NCBI GenBank assembly: GCA_963704545.1
Contig: OY969915.1
Span: 496,001-560,000 of the forward strand
Reading direction: 5' to 3'
From: VRUE01 sp963704545
GTDB lineage: Bacteria; Actinomycetota; Thermoleophilia; Solirubrobacterales; 70-9
DNA: 64,000 bases
Shown: positions 38,122-46,545 of the stretch, in pieces
Position numbering within the stretch: position 1 is the first letter of the stretch
Layout of the letters: each line of letters opens with the position of its first letter
Position numbers and translations under genes: made by a program
Notes under the pieces: generated by a model
Databases searched by the model: none
What the model was told of the DNA's origin: nothing
The model's input: only the letters and a program-made list of their open reading frames with translations

Positions 38122-39267
38122 ATGGTACACCGAGGGGCTTGGATTGCAATGGTCGAACAGGCCTGGGAGAGACGCTCGGTCCTATGGCTTGCAGGTGTCC
38201 GGCGGATCGGTAAGACCTTTCTCTGTCGCAGTCTCGACGATGTCGAGTACTTCGATTGCGAGCTGCCTCGCACCCGCCGGCTGATGGACGATCCCGAGGG
38301 GTTTCTCGCCAAGTGGCGGGGCCGGCGAATTGCGCTCGACGAGATCCACCGCCTCCCAGACCCCTCGCAACTGTTGAAGATCGCCGCCGATCATTTCCCA
38401 GACACGCCCGTCATTGCCACCGGCTCCTCGGCCCTCGATGCCACCGCCAAGTTCAGCGACACCCTGACCGGCCGCAAGGAGACGGTATGGCTGACGCCGA
38501 TGATCGCGGCCGATCTGGCCGATTTCAGTCGGACTGATCTCGCCTACCGCTTCCTGCGCGGCGGGTTGCCGCCCTTCTTCCTCTCCGATGGCCTGCCGGA
38601 GCGCGACTTCCAGGAGTGGCTCGACGCTTACTGGGCAAGGGACGTGCAGGAACTGTTCCGCCTTGAACGTCGCTGGTCCTTTCAGCGATTCGTCGAGTTG
38701 CTGTTCACTCAGAGTGGCGGCATGTTCGAGGCGACGCGGTTTGCGGCTCCGTGCGAGATCAGCCGACAGACCGTCGCGAACTACCTGGCAGCGCTGGAGG
38801 CAACCTTCGTCGCCCATGTGGTTCGCCCCTTCAGCACCAACCGCTCGACCGAGATTGTCAGCGCGCCGAAGGTCTACGCCTTTGACACCGGGTTCGTCTG
38901 CTTCCAGCGTGGCTGGGAGAAGCTGCGACCGGAAGACCTCGGCTTCCTCTGGGAGCACTTCGTGTTGAACGAGATGCAGGGTCGCCTTCAGCGCAGGGCG
39001 GCGAACTACTGGCGCAACAAGCGAGGCGCGGAGGTGGATTTCGTTCTGCCCCGCCGCGGAGAGGGCGGTCCGGTCGCTGTGGAGTGCAAGTGGCAGGCGG
39101 ATGCCTTTGACGCGAGCGGGCTTGCTGCGTTCCGTCATCTCTATCCGGAGGGGGAGAGCTTCGTGGTTGCCCCGGACGTCGACGTTTCCTACACGCGAGC
39201 CTATGACGGGTTCAGCGTCGAGTTCGTTTCGCTGGAGACGCTCATCGGAAGGCTTTCTGGTTGGTGA
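38122..39267 (+). CDS. AAA-family ATPase with DUF4143 nuclease-like domain
   Basis: A 381-residue protein of the AAA_14/DUF4143 family. The N-terminal P-loop is 'LAGVRRIGKTFLCRSL' (about residues 23-38) and Walker B 'RRIALDEIHRLPD'. A 'RRWSFQRFVELLFTQSGGMFEATRFAAPCEISRQTVANYLAALEAT' winged region follows, and then DUF4143: 'YWRNKRGAEVDFVLPRRGEGGPVAVECKW' with the D...E-x-K nuclease-like triad. Such proteins are frequent on mobile DNA, and their role is often unclear. Start ATG at 38122 (TTG at 38116 also possible). Its stop codon sits exactly at the edge of the right repeat, so the gene fills the insert. Confidence 0.88.
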   Translation: MVHRGAWIAMVEQAWERRSVLWLAGVRRIGKTFLCRSLDDVEYFDCELPRTRRLMDDPEGFLAKWRGRRIALDEIHRLPDPSQLLKIAADHFPDTPVIATGSSALDATAKFSDTLTGRKETVWLTPMIAADLADFSRTDLAYRFLRGGLPPFFLSDGLPERDFQEWLDAYWARDVQELFRLERRWSFQRFVELLFTQSGGMFEATRFAAPCEISRQTVANYLAALEATFVAHVVRPFSTNRSTEIVSAPKVYAFDTGFVCFQRGWEKLRPEDLGFLWEHFVLNEMQGRLQRRAANYWRNKRGAEVDFVLPRRGEGGPVAVECKWQADAFDASGLAAFRHLYPEGESFVVAPDVDVSYTRAYDGFSVEFVSLETLIGRLSGW

Positions 39268-40123
39268 AGAACGCCCGGGCGCGTTCGGCGACCAGCTCGG
39301 GGCGCTCGTCGGCGATGAAGTGGCCGCAGCCGGGGACGAACTCGATCTCCATGTCGTCGACGTGGGACTCGTAGCCGGCCAGCATGTCGGTGTGGATCGC
39401 GGCGTCGTCGGTGCCGAAGAGCATCCGGGTGGGCACGGTGAGGCGCTTGTCGGCGTAGCGGCCGCGCAGGATCGGCACCAGCTCGCGCAGGTTGAAGACC
39501 CGGTACATCTGCACCGCGGCCTTGGCCCGGGACGGCTCGGCGAGGTTGTCGGCGAAGATCGAGAGCGTCCGCTCGTCCCAGAAACGGGGGTCGGCACCAC
39601 CGGCGCGCAGCGCCATCCGCACGAACCGTTTACCGCGGTGCGCGAAGTACCCGATCCACGGGGCGAGGATGAGCTGCTGGTAGACGAGGCGCCAGGAATG
39701 CGGCAGCGCCTTGCGCATCTGGATCCACGGGGTGGGGATGTTCAGCGCCAGGTAGCGGTCGAAGCGCTCCGGCGCGCGCAGGCAGAGCAGGAACCCGACC
39801 CAGCCGCCCCAGTCGTGGCCGACCAGCTTCACCCGCTCCAGCCCCAGCTCGTCGAGGACGGCGAGCACGTCGGTGGCCAGGTTCTCCTTCTCGTAGCCGC
39901 GGCGCGGCGCGTCGGACCAGCCGAAGCCGCGCAGGTCCATCGCCAGCACCCGGTGGCGGTCGGCCAGTGCCGGCATCAGGTCGCGCCACTCGTACCAGTG
40001 CTGCGGCCAGCCGTGCAGCAGCAGGACCGGGTCGTCTCCCGAGCCCGCTTCGGCGACGTGGAAGCGCAGTCCCCGCGCCTCGACCCAGCGGTGCGTGACG
40101 CCCTCGACCGTCGGCAGCTCCAT
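39242..40123 (-). CDS. Alpha/beta hydrolase, epoxide hydrolase/haloalkane dehalogenase type
   Basis: A 293-residue enzyme: 'VLLLHGWPQHWYEWRDLMPALA' (oxyanion region), 'VKLVGHDWGGWVGFLL' with Asp nucleophile near residue 102, 'MLFGTDDAAIHTDM' with the acid, and 'VPGCGHFIADERPELVAERARAFF' with the catalytic His. This is the epoxide-hydrolase 'GHDWGG' type. The last residues TNQKAFR come from DNA of the ATPase insert, antisense to its C-terminus; the displaced original tail (SD, stop) is at 37991. The enzyme is probably still active because the change lies after all catalytic residues. Confidence 0.9.
   Translation of the reverse strand: MELPTVEGVTHRWVEARGLRFHVAEAGSGDDPVLLLHGWPQHWYEWRDLMPALADRHRVLAMDLRGFGWSDAPRRGYEKENLATDVLAVLDELGLERVKLVGHDWGGWVGFLLCLRAPERFDRYLALNIPTPWIQMRKALPHSWRLVYQQLILAPWIGYFAHRGKRFVRMALRAGGADPRFWDERTLSIFADNLAEPSRAKAAVQMYRVFNLRELVPILRGRYADKRLTVPTRMLFGTDDAAIHTDMLAGYESHVDDMEIEFVPGCGHFIADERPELVAERARAFFTNQKAFR
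39267..39323. repeat. Right copy of the 57-bp direct repeat flanking the ATPase insert
   Basis: Matches 38001-38057 at 54 of 57 positions in the same orientation. The repeat is hydrolase C-terminal coding sequence. The 1.2-kb segment between the copies (38058-39266) holds the palindrome and the ATPase gene only. This is the structure expected of insertion by recombination at the 3' end of the hydrolase gene. Confidence 0.85.
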
Positions 40124-40231
40124 GGCCGCACACTACATAGTGAGCTCCGATCCACCACCACCGCGGTTTTGCGATCGAAGCGGACCGGGTACCCGTCGAG
40201 TCGGCAAGAGATCTACGAAAGGAACGATCCA

Positions 40232-40420
40232 ATGAGCATTCTCGACAAGCTCACCGGAAGGGCGAAGAAGGCGGCGGGTGACCTCGCCGGCGACGAGTCC
40301 CTGCACCGCCAGGGCAGGCGTGAGGAGGAGAAGGGCGAGAAGAAGGAGCAGCTCGACCACGCCCATGAGAAGGTCGAGCAGCGCTCGGCCGAAGTCTCCG
40401 ACCTCGAGCGCAAGACCTGA
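40232..40420 (+). CDS. CsbD-like stress-response protein
   Basis: A 62-residue charged, helical protein, 'MSILDKLTGRAKKAAGDLAGDESLHRQGRREEEKGEKKEQ', with the 'GkaKkaaGdl.gd..L..eG' pattern of CsbD (PF05532), a family induced by stress through alternative sigma factors. GAAAGGAA lies 5-12 nt before the ATG. The following gene starts 4 bp later, so they form an operon. Confidence 0.88.
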   Translation: MSILDKLTGRAKKAAGDLAGDESLHRQGRREEEKGEKKEQLDHAHEKVEQRSAEVSDLERKT

Positions 40421-40424
40421 GGCC

Positions 40425-40931
40425 GTGGGACAGGATCGCTACCTGTCCATCTACCTCAACGACCATCTCGCCGGCGCCGCCGCGGGCGTCGAGCTGGCTC
40501 GGCGGATGGTGGCGGGCAGCCGCGAGACCCCGGAGCTGCGTGAGCCGCTGGAGCGGGTCTGCGCGGAGATAGAGGCCGACCGCGAGACGCTCGAGCGGGT
40601 GATGGAGAGCCTGGCTGTCCGTCGCAGCACGATCAAGCCCGCGGCCGGCTGGCTGCTGGAGAAGCTCGGGCGCCTCAAGCTCAACGGCCAGCTGCGCGGC
40701 TACTCCCCCCTCAGCCGGGTGATCGAGCTGGAGGGGCTGTGCCTCGGGATCTCCGGCAAGATCGAGCTGTGGCGAGCGCTCGAGCGGTTGCTGGGAGCCG
40801 AGTGGAACGGGTTCGACTTCCGCCGGCTCGGCGAGCGGGCGGAGCGCCAGCGCGCGACGGTGGAGGAGCTGCACGGCGGGGCGGTCATCCCGGCCTTCTC
40901 CGCTGGGCCTGACTACAGCTCGCGCTCGTAG
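40425..40931 (+). CDS. Hypothetical helical-bundle protein, 168 aa
   Basis: Not assigned. The product is all alpha-helical: 'YLNDHLAGAAAGVELARRMVAGS', 'LERVCAEIEADRETLERVMESLAVRRSTIKPAAGWLLEKLGR', 'LSRVIELEGLCLGISGKIELWRALERLL'. The pattern of spaced His/Glu ('NDHLAG..A', 'E...DRE.LE') resembles ferritin-like four-helix proteins, but full ligand sets are not apparent. GTG at 40425, 4 bp after the CsbD-like stop. It overlaps the GNAT gene tail to tail. Confidence 0.75.
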   Translation: MGQDRYLSIYLNDHLAGAAAGVELARRMVAGSRETPELREPLERVCAEIEADRETLERVMESLAVRRSTIKPAAGWLLEKLGRLKLNGQLRGYSPLSRVIELEGLCLGISGKIELWRALERLLGAEWNGFDFRRLGERAERQRATVEELHGGAVIPAFSAGPDYSSRS

Positions 40932-41383
40932 TAGAGCATCGAGGGACCGTCCTCGCCCCCTTCCCGGTTGGTGAAGCCGATGCTCTCGTACAGAGCGCGA
41001 GCGGCGGTGTCGGTTTCGCCCGTGTTGAGGTCCATGCGGGTCGCGCCCGCGGCGCGGGCCGTCTCCATCGCGCTCTCCAGCAGCGCTCGCCCGATTCCGC
41101 CGCCGCGCAGGCCGGGAACGACATAGAGCTCCTCCAGATAGGCGTCGAGCTCGCCGCTCCAGAGCGAGCGGAAGAAGCGCATCTGCGCGATCCCGTCGGG
41201 CCCGTCTCCGATCAGCAGGAAGACCGCCTCGTCCTTCTCGATGAAATCCGCCACGCGCCCGGCGAGAACCGCCACCCCGGGGGTCTCTTCGCCGAACTCG
41301 GTGTTGAAGTCGTGCAGGAGGCGCGCCACGTCGTGGGCGTCGGAGACCCCGGCGCGGCGGACGGTCGTTCCGCGCTCAGGCAG
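40913..41383 (-). CDS. GNAT-family N-acetyltransferase, non-canonical start
   Basis: About 156 residues. 'TVRRAGVSDAHDVARLLHDFNTEF' is the N-terminal strand-helix, 'LDAYLEELYVVPGLRGGGIGRALLESAMETARAAG' the acetyl-CoA loop (R-x-x-G-x-G/A), 'DTAARALYESIGFTNREGG' the C-terminal helix-strand. No ATG, GTG or TTG precedes the first conserved strand; CTG at 41383, five bases before the SDR stop, is the best candidate, so start and length are inferred. It is overlapped with the SDR gene and probably translated by coupling. Confidence 0.78.
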   Translation of the reverse strand: MPERGTTVRRAGVSDAHDVARLLHDFNTEFGEETPGVAVLAGRVADFIEKDEAVFLLIGDGPDGIAQMRFFRSLWSGELDAYLEELYVVPGLRGGGIGRALLESAMETARAAGATRMDLNTGETDTAARALYESIGFTNREGGEDGPSMLYYEREL

Positions 41384-42392
41384 CGGCCAGGCTCCTGGCG
41401 CAGTCGACGAACATCTCCTCGGCGGGGCGCTGGGACCAGCCGAGGCGCGATTCGCCCTTCTCGCTGGAGTACTCGTAGCGCGTGCCCAGCTGGTTGACGA
41501 TCGAGCGGATGCCGGGGTCGAACCTGCCCGCCGCGCGCACGAGCAGGTCGGGGAGGTTCCGCTTCGGCACCTTCGCCGCCGCCTCGCCGAGACGATCGCG
41601 CAGCACGGCGGCGACTTCGGACATCCAGAAGAAGGGCCCGGCGGCGATGAAGCGCTCGCCACCGGCCTCCGGCGCGGTCATCGCCCGCAGGTGCAGGTCC
41701 GCCACGTCGCGCACGTCGACGAAGCTGAAGCCGATCCGCGGGATGCCGGGCATCCCCTTCAGCAGCCGCTCGATCGCCTGCAGCGAGAAGGAGTGGTCGT
41801 CGCTCAGGGCAGGGCCGAGGATCGCGCCCGGGTTGACGACGGCGAGCCGGTCGGTGGCGCCCGCCTCGCCCATGAAGTCCCATGCCGCCCGCTCGGCGAT
41901 CGTCTTCGAGCGCACGTAGGGCGAGAGGCCGGGCTTGTCGGGGTCGGTCCAGTCCGCCTCGGTCAGCGGTCTGCCCCCGGGCCTGGCGCCGCCGGCGACC
42001 GCGGCCACCGAGGAGGTGACGACGACCCGCTCGATCCCCGCGTCCATCGAGGCGCGCAGCACCCGCAGCGTGCCCTCGCGGGCCGGCACGATCAGCTCGT
42101 CGGGGTCCTTCGGCTGCACCGGCGGGAACGGCGAGGCGACGTGCAGCACGCTGTCGCAGCCCTCGACCGCCTGCGCCCAGCCGGCGTCGGCGGTGAGATC
42201 CGCCGCGAAGACCGAGAGCTGCTCGCCGGCGTCGACCTGGGCTGCAACCGCGGCACGGACGTCGGACTCGCGGGCGAGGTCGCGCACGGTGGTCCGCACC
42301 CGGTGGCCGCGTCGCAGCAGCTCGATCACGCACCAGCTGCCGAGGAAGCCCGACCCGCCCGTCACCAGAACCGTCTGCGGCTGTTCCGTCAT
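41376..42392 (-). CDS. Extended short-chain dehydrogenase, dihydroflavonol reductase-like
   Basis: A 338-residue NAD(P)-dependent enzyme. 'VLVTGGSGFLGSWCVIELLRRGHRVRTTVRD' is the Rossmann start. 'VVVTSSVAAVAGG' carries the active-site Ser, and 'SPYVRSKTIAERAAWDF' the YxxxK pair. It matches the DFR/cinnamoyl-CoA reductase-like branch of extended SDRs. ATG at 42392 is chosen, since TACGCT (42400-42405, minus strand) is 7 nt upstream; longer frames lack similarity. Divergent from the peptidase gene with 20 bp between starts. Confidence 0.9.
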   Translation of the reverse strand: MTEQPQTVLVTGGSGFLGSWCVIELLRRGHRVRTTVRDLARESDVRAAVAAQVDAGEQLSVFAADLTADAGWAQAVEGCDSVLHVASPFPPVQPKDPDELIVPAREGTLRVLRASMDAGIERVVVTSSVAAVAGGARPGGRPLTEADWTDPDKPGLSPYVRSKTIAERAAWDFMGEAGATDRLAVVNPGAILGPALSDDHSFSLQAIERLLKGMPGIPRIGFSFVDVRDVADLHLRAMTAPEAGGERFIAAGPFFWMSEVAAVLRDRLGEAAAKVPKRNLPDLLVRAAGRFDPGIRSIVNQLGTRYEYSSEKGESRLGWSQRPAEEMFVDCARSLAAA

Positions 42393-42412
42393 GGGTGGGA
42401 GCGTAACTGCCT

Positions 42413-43153
42413 GTGACCGGAGGGGGCAGGGGTGAGATCGAGCTATCGTCACCGGCCATCGAGGAGCGTGTCGGGAAATCGGCTGCCCCGGGATGGGCTC
42501 TGGTCCTTGCCGCCCTGATCGCGCTCGTAGCCGGCTCGCCCCCCGCGCCAGCGGCCCGACCCCACCCAGGCCACGCGTTTCACGGGCGCGTAGAGGCGAT
42601 CGACGCCGAGACCCGAGCGCGGATGACGGGCGTCTCCTGGCACCGCGGCTGCCCGGTCGGGTTCGCGGATCTGCGCCTGCTCACGGTGGGGCACTGGGGC
42701 TTCGACGGCCGCTCCCACCGGGGACGCCTGGTCGTGAATCGCGACGCCGCCGCGGCGATGCTGGGCACGATGCGCAGGCTCTACAGGCTGCGCTTCCCGA
42801 TCCGCCGGATGCGACTCGTCGACGCCTACGACGCCGACGATCGCCGCAGCATGGCCGCCGACAACACCTCGGCGTTCAACTGCCGCTTCGTCGCCGGCAG
42901 CCCCGGGGTCTGGTCCGAACATGCCTATGGCCGAGCGATCGACGTCAACCCGATCGAGAACCCCTACGTCACCGCTTCCGGCCACGTCTCGCCTCCCGCC
43001 GGCACCCCCTACGCCCACCGCTCGCGCCACCGCAAAGGGATGATCCACCGCCACGGCCCGGTGGTGAAGGCGTTCGCCTCGGTCGGCTGGGAGTGGGCGG
43101 GCAACTGGTCCTGGCCCAAGGACTACCAGCACTTCTCGGCGACCGGCGGCTGA
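42413..43153 (+). CDS. M15-family D-Ala-D-Ala carboxypeptidase-like protein (Peptidase_M15_4)
   Basis: A 246-residue protein with a signal/anchor at about residues 27-48 ('WALVLAALIALVAGSPPAPAAR'). The catalytic domain contains 'NTSAFNCRFVAGSPGVWSEHAYGRAIDVNPIENPYV', giving the zinc ligands His and Asp of the SxHxxGxAxD motif, and a late 'WPKDYQHFSATGG' His. It probably trims peptidoglycan peptides. The GTG at 42413 is the longest start; a GTG at residue 20 is possible. Confidence 0.87.
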   Translation: MTGGGRGEIELSSPAIEERVGKSAAPGWALVLAALIALVAGSPPAPAARPHPGHAFHGRVEAIDAETRARMTGVSWHRGCPVGFADLRLLTVGHWGFDGRSHRGRLVVNRDAAAAMLGTMRRLYRLRFPIRRMRLVDAYDADDRRSMAADNTSAFNCRFVAGSPGVWSEHAYGRAIDVNPIENPYVTASGHVSPPAGTPYAHRSRHRKGMIHRHGPVVKAFASVGWEWAGNWSWPKDYQHFSATGG

Positions 43154-43182
43154 TCGGCGACCACCATCTAGGGTTCGGTGCC

Positions 43183-43941
43183 GTGGCACGTCCGCGCGTC
43201 GACTACGAGCGGCACGGGCTGACCTATGCGCGCAACCGCAGGGCGGACCCGCGAATCGAGGCGCGGATCCACGCCGCCCTCGGCGACGCACGCACGGTGC
43301 TCAACGTCGGGGCCGGAAGCGGTTCCTATGAGCCCGCGGACCGCGAGGTGCTGGCAGTCGAGCCGAGCCCGACGATGCGCGCGCAGCGCCCCCCGGGCGC
43401 CGCCCCCGCGATCGACGCCCGCGCGGAGGAGCTCCCCTTCGACGACGGCAGCTTCGACGCCGCGATGGCCTGCGTGACCATCCACCACTGGGAGCCGCCC
43501 GAGGCAGGTCTAGCCGAGCTGCGCCGCGTCGCCCGCGGCCCGGTCGTCGTCTTCACCTTCGACCTCGAGCACCTGCCCGCCTGGCAGCCGGAGCTCCTCG
43601 CCGAGGGAATCGAGCTGGAGCTCCCCCGCTTTCCCGCGATCGCCGAGGTCGAGCGGGCCCTCGGCGGCCGGACCCGGGTCGAGCACATCCCCACTCCCGC
43701 CGACTGCGCGGACGGCTTCTTCGAGGCTTTCTGGGCCCGCCCCGAGGCGCTCCTCGATCCCGCCATCCGCGCCTCCCAGTCGATGTGGACGCTCCTGGGA
43801 CCGGGTGTGGAGGACCGCATCGTCGACCGGCTCGCGGCCGCCCTGGACTCCGGCGCCTGGGACGCCGAGCACGGCCAGCTGCGCGAGCGGGAGAGCTTCG
43901 ACGGCTCGCTGCGGCTGGTGGTCTCCGAACTAGCCCGATAA
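43183..43941 (+). CDS. Class I SAM-dependent methyltransferase
   Basis: A 252-residue methyltransferase with motif I 'TVLNVGAGSGSYEPADREVLAVEPSPTM' and motif II-III 'AEELPFDDGSFDAAMACVTIHHWE', the Methyltransf_11 pattern. Substrate unknown. TAGGGT at 43169-43174 lies 8 nt before GTG 43183, a leaderless start. Tail overlaps the collagen-like gene by 12 bp. Confidence 0.9.
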   Translation: MARPRVDYERHGLTYARNRRADPRIEARIHAALGDARTVLNVGAGSGSYEPADREVLAVEPSPTMRAQRPPGAAPAIDARAEELPFDDGSFDAAMACVTIHHWEPPEAGLAELRRVARGPVVVFTFDLEHLPAWQPELLAEGIELELPRFPAIAEVERALGGRTRVEHIPTPADCADGFFEAFWARPEALLDPAIRASQSMWTLLGPGVEDRIVDRLAAALDSGAWDAEHGQLRERESFDGSLRLVVSELAR

Positions 43942-45447
43942 TCCACGGGGCCCGCGGGGCCCACGTTCGCCCACCGGTCCCCGTTTCCCTTCTTCTCCCT
44001 TGGGACCGGGTTCGCCTTCGGGCCCCTGCTCTCCCGGCCGTCCCGTCTGGCCAGGTTTTCCAGGCACTCCGTCCGAGCCGCGCTCGCCCGAGGTAAAACT
44101 CACGCGGAAGGTGGCCGTCAGCCCAATCGTCAGCGTGGTGAGGACCGCCGTGGACACGAGCAGGGCGCGGCGGAGCGGGGGTTGCACCAGGAAGAGGACG
44201 AAGGTGACGGTGGCCAGGATCAGGCAAACGGCCGCGGTCGCGAAAAGCACCGACGCTCTCGCGCCCTCTGCGCCCTCTGCGCCGTCGGCGACGGCGGCCG
44301 CGGCGATCGCGAGGCCGGCGATCGCGAGCGCCCCGGCGAGAACGGCCGGAGTGCTCCGGTTCTCCTCTGGCCGGCCCGTTCCGACCCTGACGGTCGTTTC
44401 GGTGAATTCGCGCTGGGGGAGAGACGTGAGCCGGTCCGCGATCACCCTGTCCAGTTCGCTGCCCCAGAGTGGCTCGCCGAGCCGGTGGGAGATGCGGCCG
44501 AGCGAGTGGCTCGCGCTTCGCCAGGTGATGCCGAGGCCCCCCGCGACGGTGCCGAGTCCGGCGATGACCTGAGCGGCGCTGTTGTCGATGAACATCAGCG
44601 CGATCCCGACGACCAGCAGGAGCCCCGCGATGGCCAGTGGCGCCCACATCTGGCGCGCGAACGAGATCACGATCTGGCCGGCGCGGCGGAGCATCCCGCG
44701 CCCCGCCTCCACGTAGTCGCTGGTCTCGAGGATGTCCTTGCATGCCTTCTCCCCCGAGAGGATCGCCCGCCAGCGCTGCCCCTGGCGGTGCAGGTCCCTC
44801 ACCACCCGCTTGACCTCCTCCGACGCACCGGGGCCCGGATGCTCTTTCTCCCACCACCTGACCCATCGGTGCAGCGAGTTCGCAACCGCTTGGCCGGAGT
44901 GATCGGGGAGCACGGTCTTCAGGTCGTAGAGCCAGCCGACGAGGACGAGTGCGCGATCGCGGCCGAGATGGCGCTTGAGCGCCTTATCCGGCGCGCTGAA
45001 CTCCGTGGCACAGGTGTCGGCGAGGGCGCGGCCGAGGCCATAGGCCTTGCCGAGCCTGAAGTCGGTTGCCGTCAGGTCGACGAGGAGGTTGACATGCAGC
45101 TCAAGTATCGCCTCGCGCACCGCGCTCGGATCGGCTCCCCTCTCGATCTCGCCGCGCAGTGCCCCCGTGTTGGGCAGTGCGACCTTTTTTCCGAGGAAGG
45201 CCTGGAGGGTCTCGAGCGCGTCGTCGGCCTGGGCGATCCCGAGGCGGGTCCGCGACCCGCTCTCCAGCGCGCTCAGGCCGGGCAGGTCGTTTTCGAGCGG
45301 CTCGTTTTTCTTCGAGCTCTCAGGGCTCTCGTAGAGCCGCGCCATCTGCCACCCGAGCGAGAACGCGGTCTTCACCGCCGATTCGGCCGCCGGCTTCGAC
45401 AGCTCTGGTGAGGCTTGATTATCACTGGGAGAGTCCGGAGTAATCAC
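43930..45447 (-). CDS. Polytopic membrane protein with a collagen-like C-terminal tail
   Basis: About 505 residues from GTG 45447 (an ATG at 45531 is possible). Residues 1-250 are helical and soluble ('LGIAQADDALETLQAFLGKKVALP', 'GWLYDLKTVLPDHSGQAVANSLHRWVRWWEKEHPG'). Two membrane helices near 270-320, then two to three more near 370-440. The end is a run of about 17 Gly-X-Y triplets: 'GERGSDGVPGKPGQTGRPGEQGPEGEPG', continuing to GLSG. Bacterial collagen-like segments form trimeric triple helices. The rest of the protein matches no family known to me. A trimeric surface-exposed stalk is inferred. Confidence 0.75.
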   Translation of the reverse strand: MITPDSPSDNQASPELSKPAAESAVKTAFSLGWQMARLYESPESSKKNEPLENDLPGLSALESGSRTRLGIAQADDALETLQAFLGKKVALPNTGALRGEIERGADPSAVREAILELHVNLLVDLTATDFRLGKAYGLGRALADTCATEFSAPDKALKRHLGRDRALVLVGWLYDLKTVLPDHSGQAVANSLHRWVRWWEKEHPGPGASEEVKRVVRDLHRQGQRWRAILSGEKACKDILETSDYVEAGRGMLRRAGQIVISFARQMWAPLAIAGLLLVVGIALMFIDNSAAQVIAGLGTVAGGLGITWRSASHSLGRISHRLGEPLWGSELDRVIADRLTSLPQREFTETTVRVGTGRPEENRSTPAVLAGALAIAGLAIAAAAVADGAEGAEGARASVLFATAAVCLILATVTFVLFLVQPPLRRALLVSTAVLTTLTIGLTATFRVSFTSGERGSDGVPGKPGQTGRPGEQGPEGEPGPKGEEGKRGPVGERGPRGPRGLSG

Positions 45448-45652
45448 TACATCGCGCAGCCTATGGCGCCGGTCCCGGCTCGGCAAGTCGCACCTGCCGG
45501 GAATCGTCGAAGATCTCTCCCTGGTTACCAAGGCATTCGAACGTACCGGCGCGCGGCGCTACTGGCCGATCTGGGCGGCGGCGATTCCGGTCGCCCTCTG
45601 GGCGATCGTCCGCGCCTTCGGGCTGGAGGGCGGAGACCGGCTGACCTCGCTG

Positions 45653-46490
45653 ATGTGGTTCACGCCCCACGCCGCGGTCGCGGCGCTGCTGGTCGCGGGC
45701 GTCGCCGTCGCGTTGCGCAACTGGGCGGCGGCAGCGGTCACCGCGATCGCGACGGTCTACCTCGCGGCGGCGGTTCTGCCGCGGACGATCGGCAGCGAAG
45801 TCGCGCGGGCGGAGGGCCACGAGACGCTCACGGTGCTCTCGGCCAACGTCTACCTCGGCACCGCCGACCCGAGCGCCCTGGTCGCGCTGGTCGATCGCTA
45901 CCGCCCCGACCTGCTCAGCGTTCAGGAGCTGACCCCCTCGTTCGCCCGCCGCCTGCGCCGGGCCGGCATCGCCCGACGGCTCCCGCATTCGGTGCTGATG
46001 GCGCAGCCGAGAGGCCGCGGTGGCGGCCTCTACGCACGCCACCCGCTGGCTCCGCTCCCGCACCAGACGCGGTTCCCGGCGCGGATGCCACGCGCCGGGA
46101 TGGTCCTCCCGGACGGCAGGCGCCTGCGCCTGGTCGCGGTGCATCCCTTCCCCCCAAGCATGGACGTCGACCTCTGGCGGGAAGCGCTCGAAGAGTCTGC
46201 CGGCCCCCGGCTCCGGCGCCCCGCGGCTACTGATCGGGGACTTCAACGCGACCTTCGACCAGGCCGAGTTCCGCGACCTCGTCGACCGCGGCTACCGCGA
46301 CGCGGGCGCGGCGACCGGCAAGGGCCTGCAGCCCACCTGGCCGAGCAGCGAGGTGTTCCCCTGGGGGCTGATGACGATCGACCACGTCCTCGCGGACCGC
46401 CGCCTCGGGGTCGCCGAGTACGGGGTCGACGGCCTTCCCGGCAGCGACCACCGGGCGATCCACGCTCGGCTGGTGTTGCCCTGGCGCTGA
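45653..46490 (+). pseudogene. Endonuclease/exonuclease/phosphatase (EEP) family protein, frameshifted
   Basis: The first part reads 'TLTVLSANVYLGTADPSALVALVDRYRPDLLSVQELTPSFARRL' and 'LRLVAVHPFPPSMDVDLWREALEE'. The protein then continues in the next frame as 'LPAPGSGAPRLLIGDFNATFDQAEFRDLVDRGYRDAG' to 'LPGSDHRAIHARLVLPWR'. Together these give the EEP catalytic set N, QE, GDFN and SDH. One extra base near 46197 splits them. Hydrophobic coding upstream to about 45560 suggests the real N-terminus has three membrane helices but no start codon is found. Either a pseudogene or a sequencing error. Confidence 0.82.
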
Positions 46491-46545
46491 GCCAGTCCCA
46501 GCGGCAGTCATATAGCCCGCCAGTCGCACGAATAGCGTTGCGGGC

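Noticed and set aside
40913..41662. Long form of the GNAT gene reaching 41662
   Set aside because: The N-terminal 90 residues would be Ser/Arg/Ala-rich shadow of the SDR gene and show no GNAT similarity.
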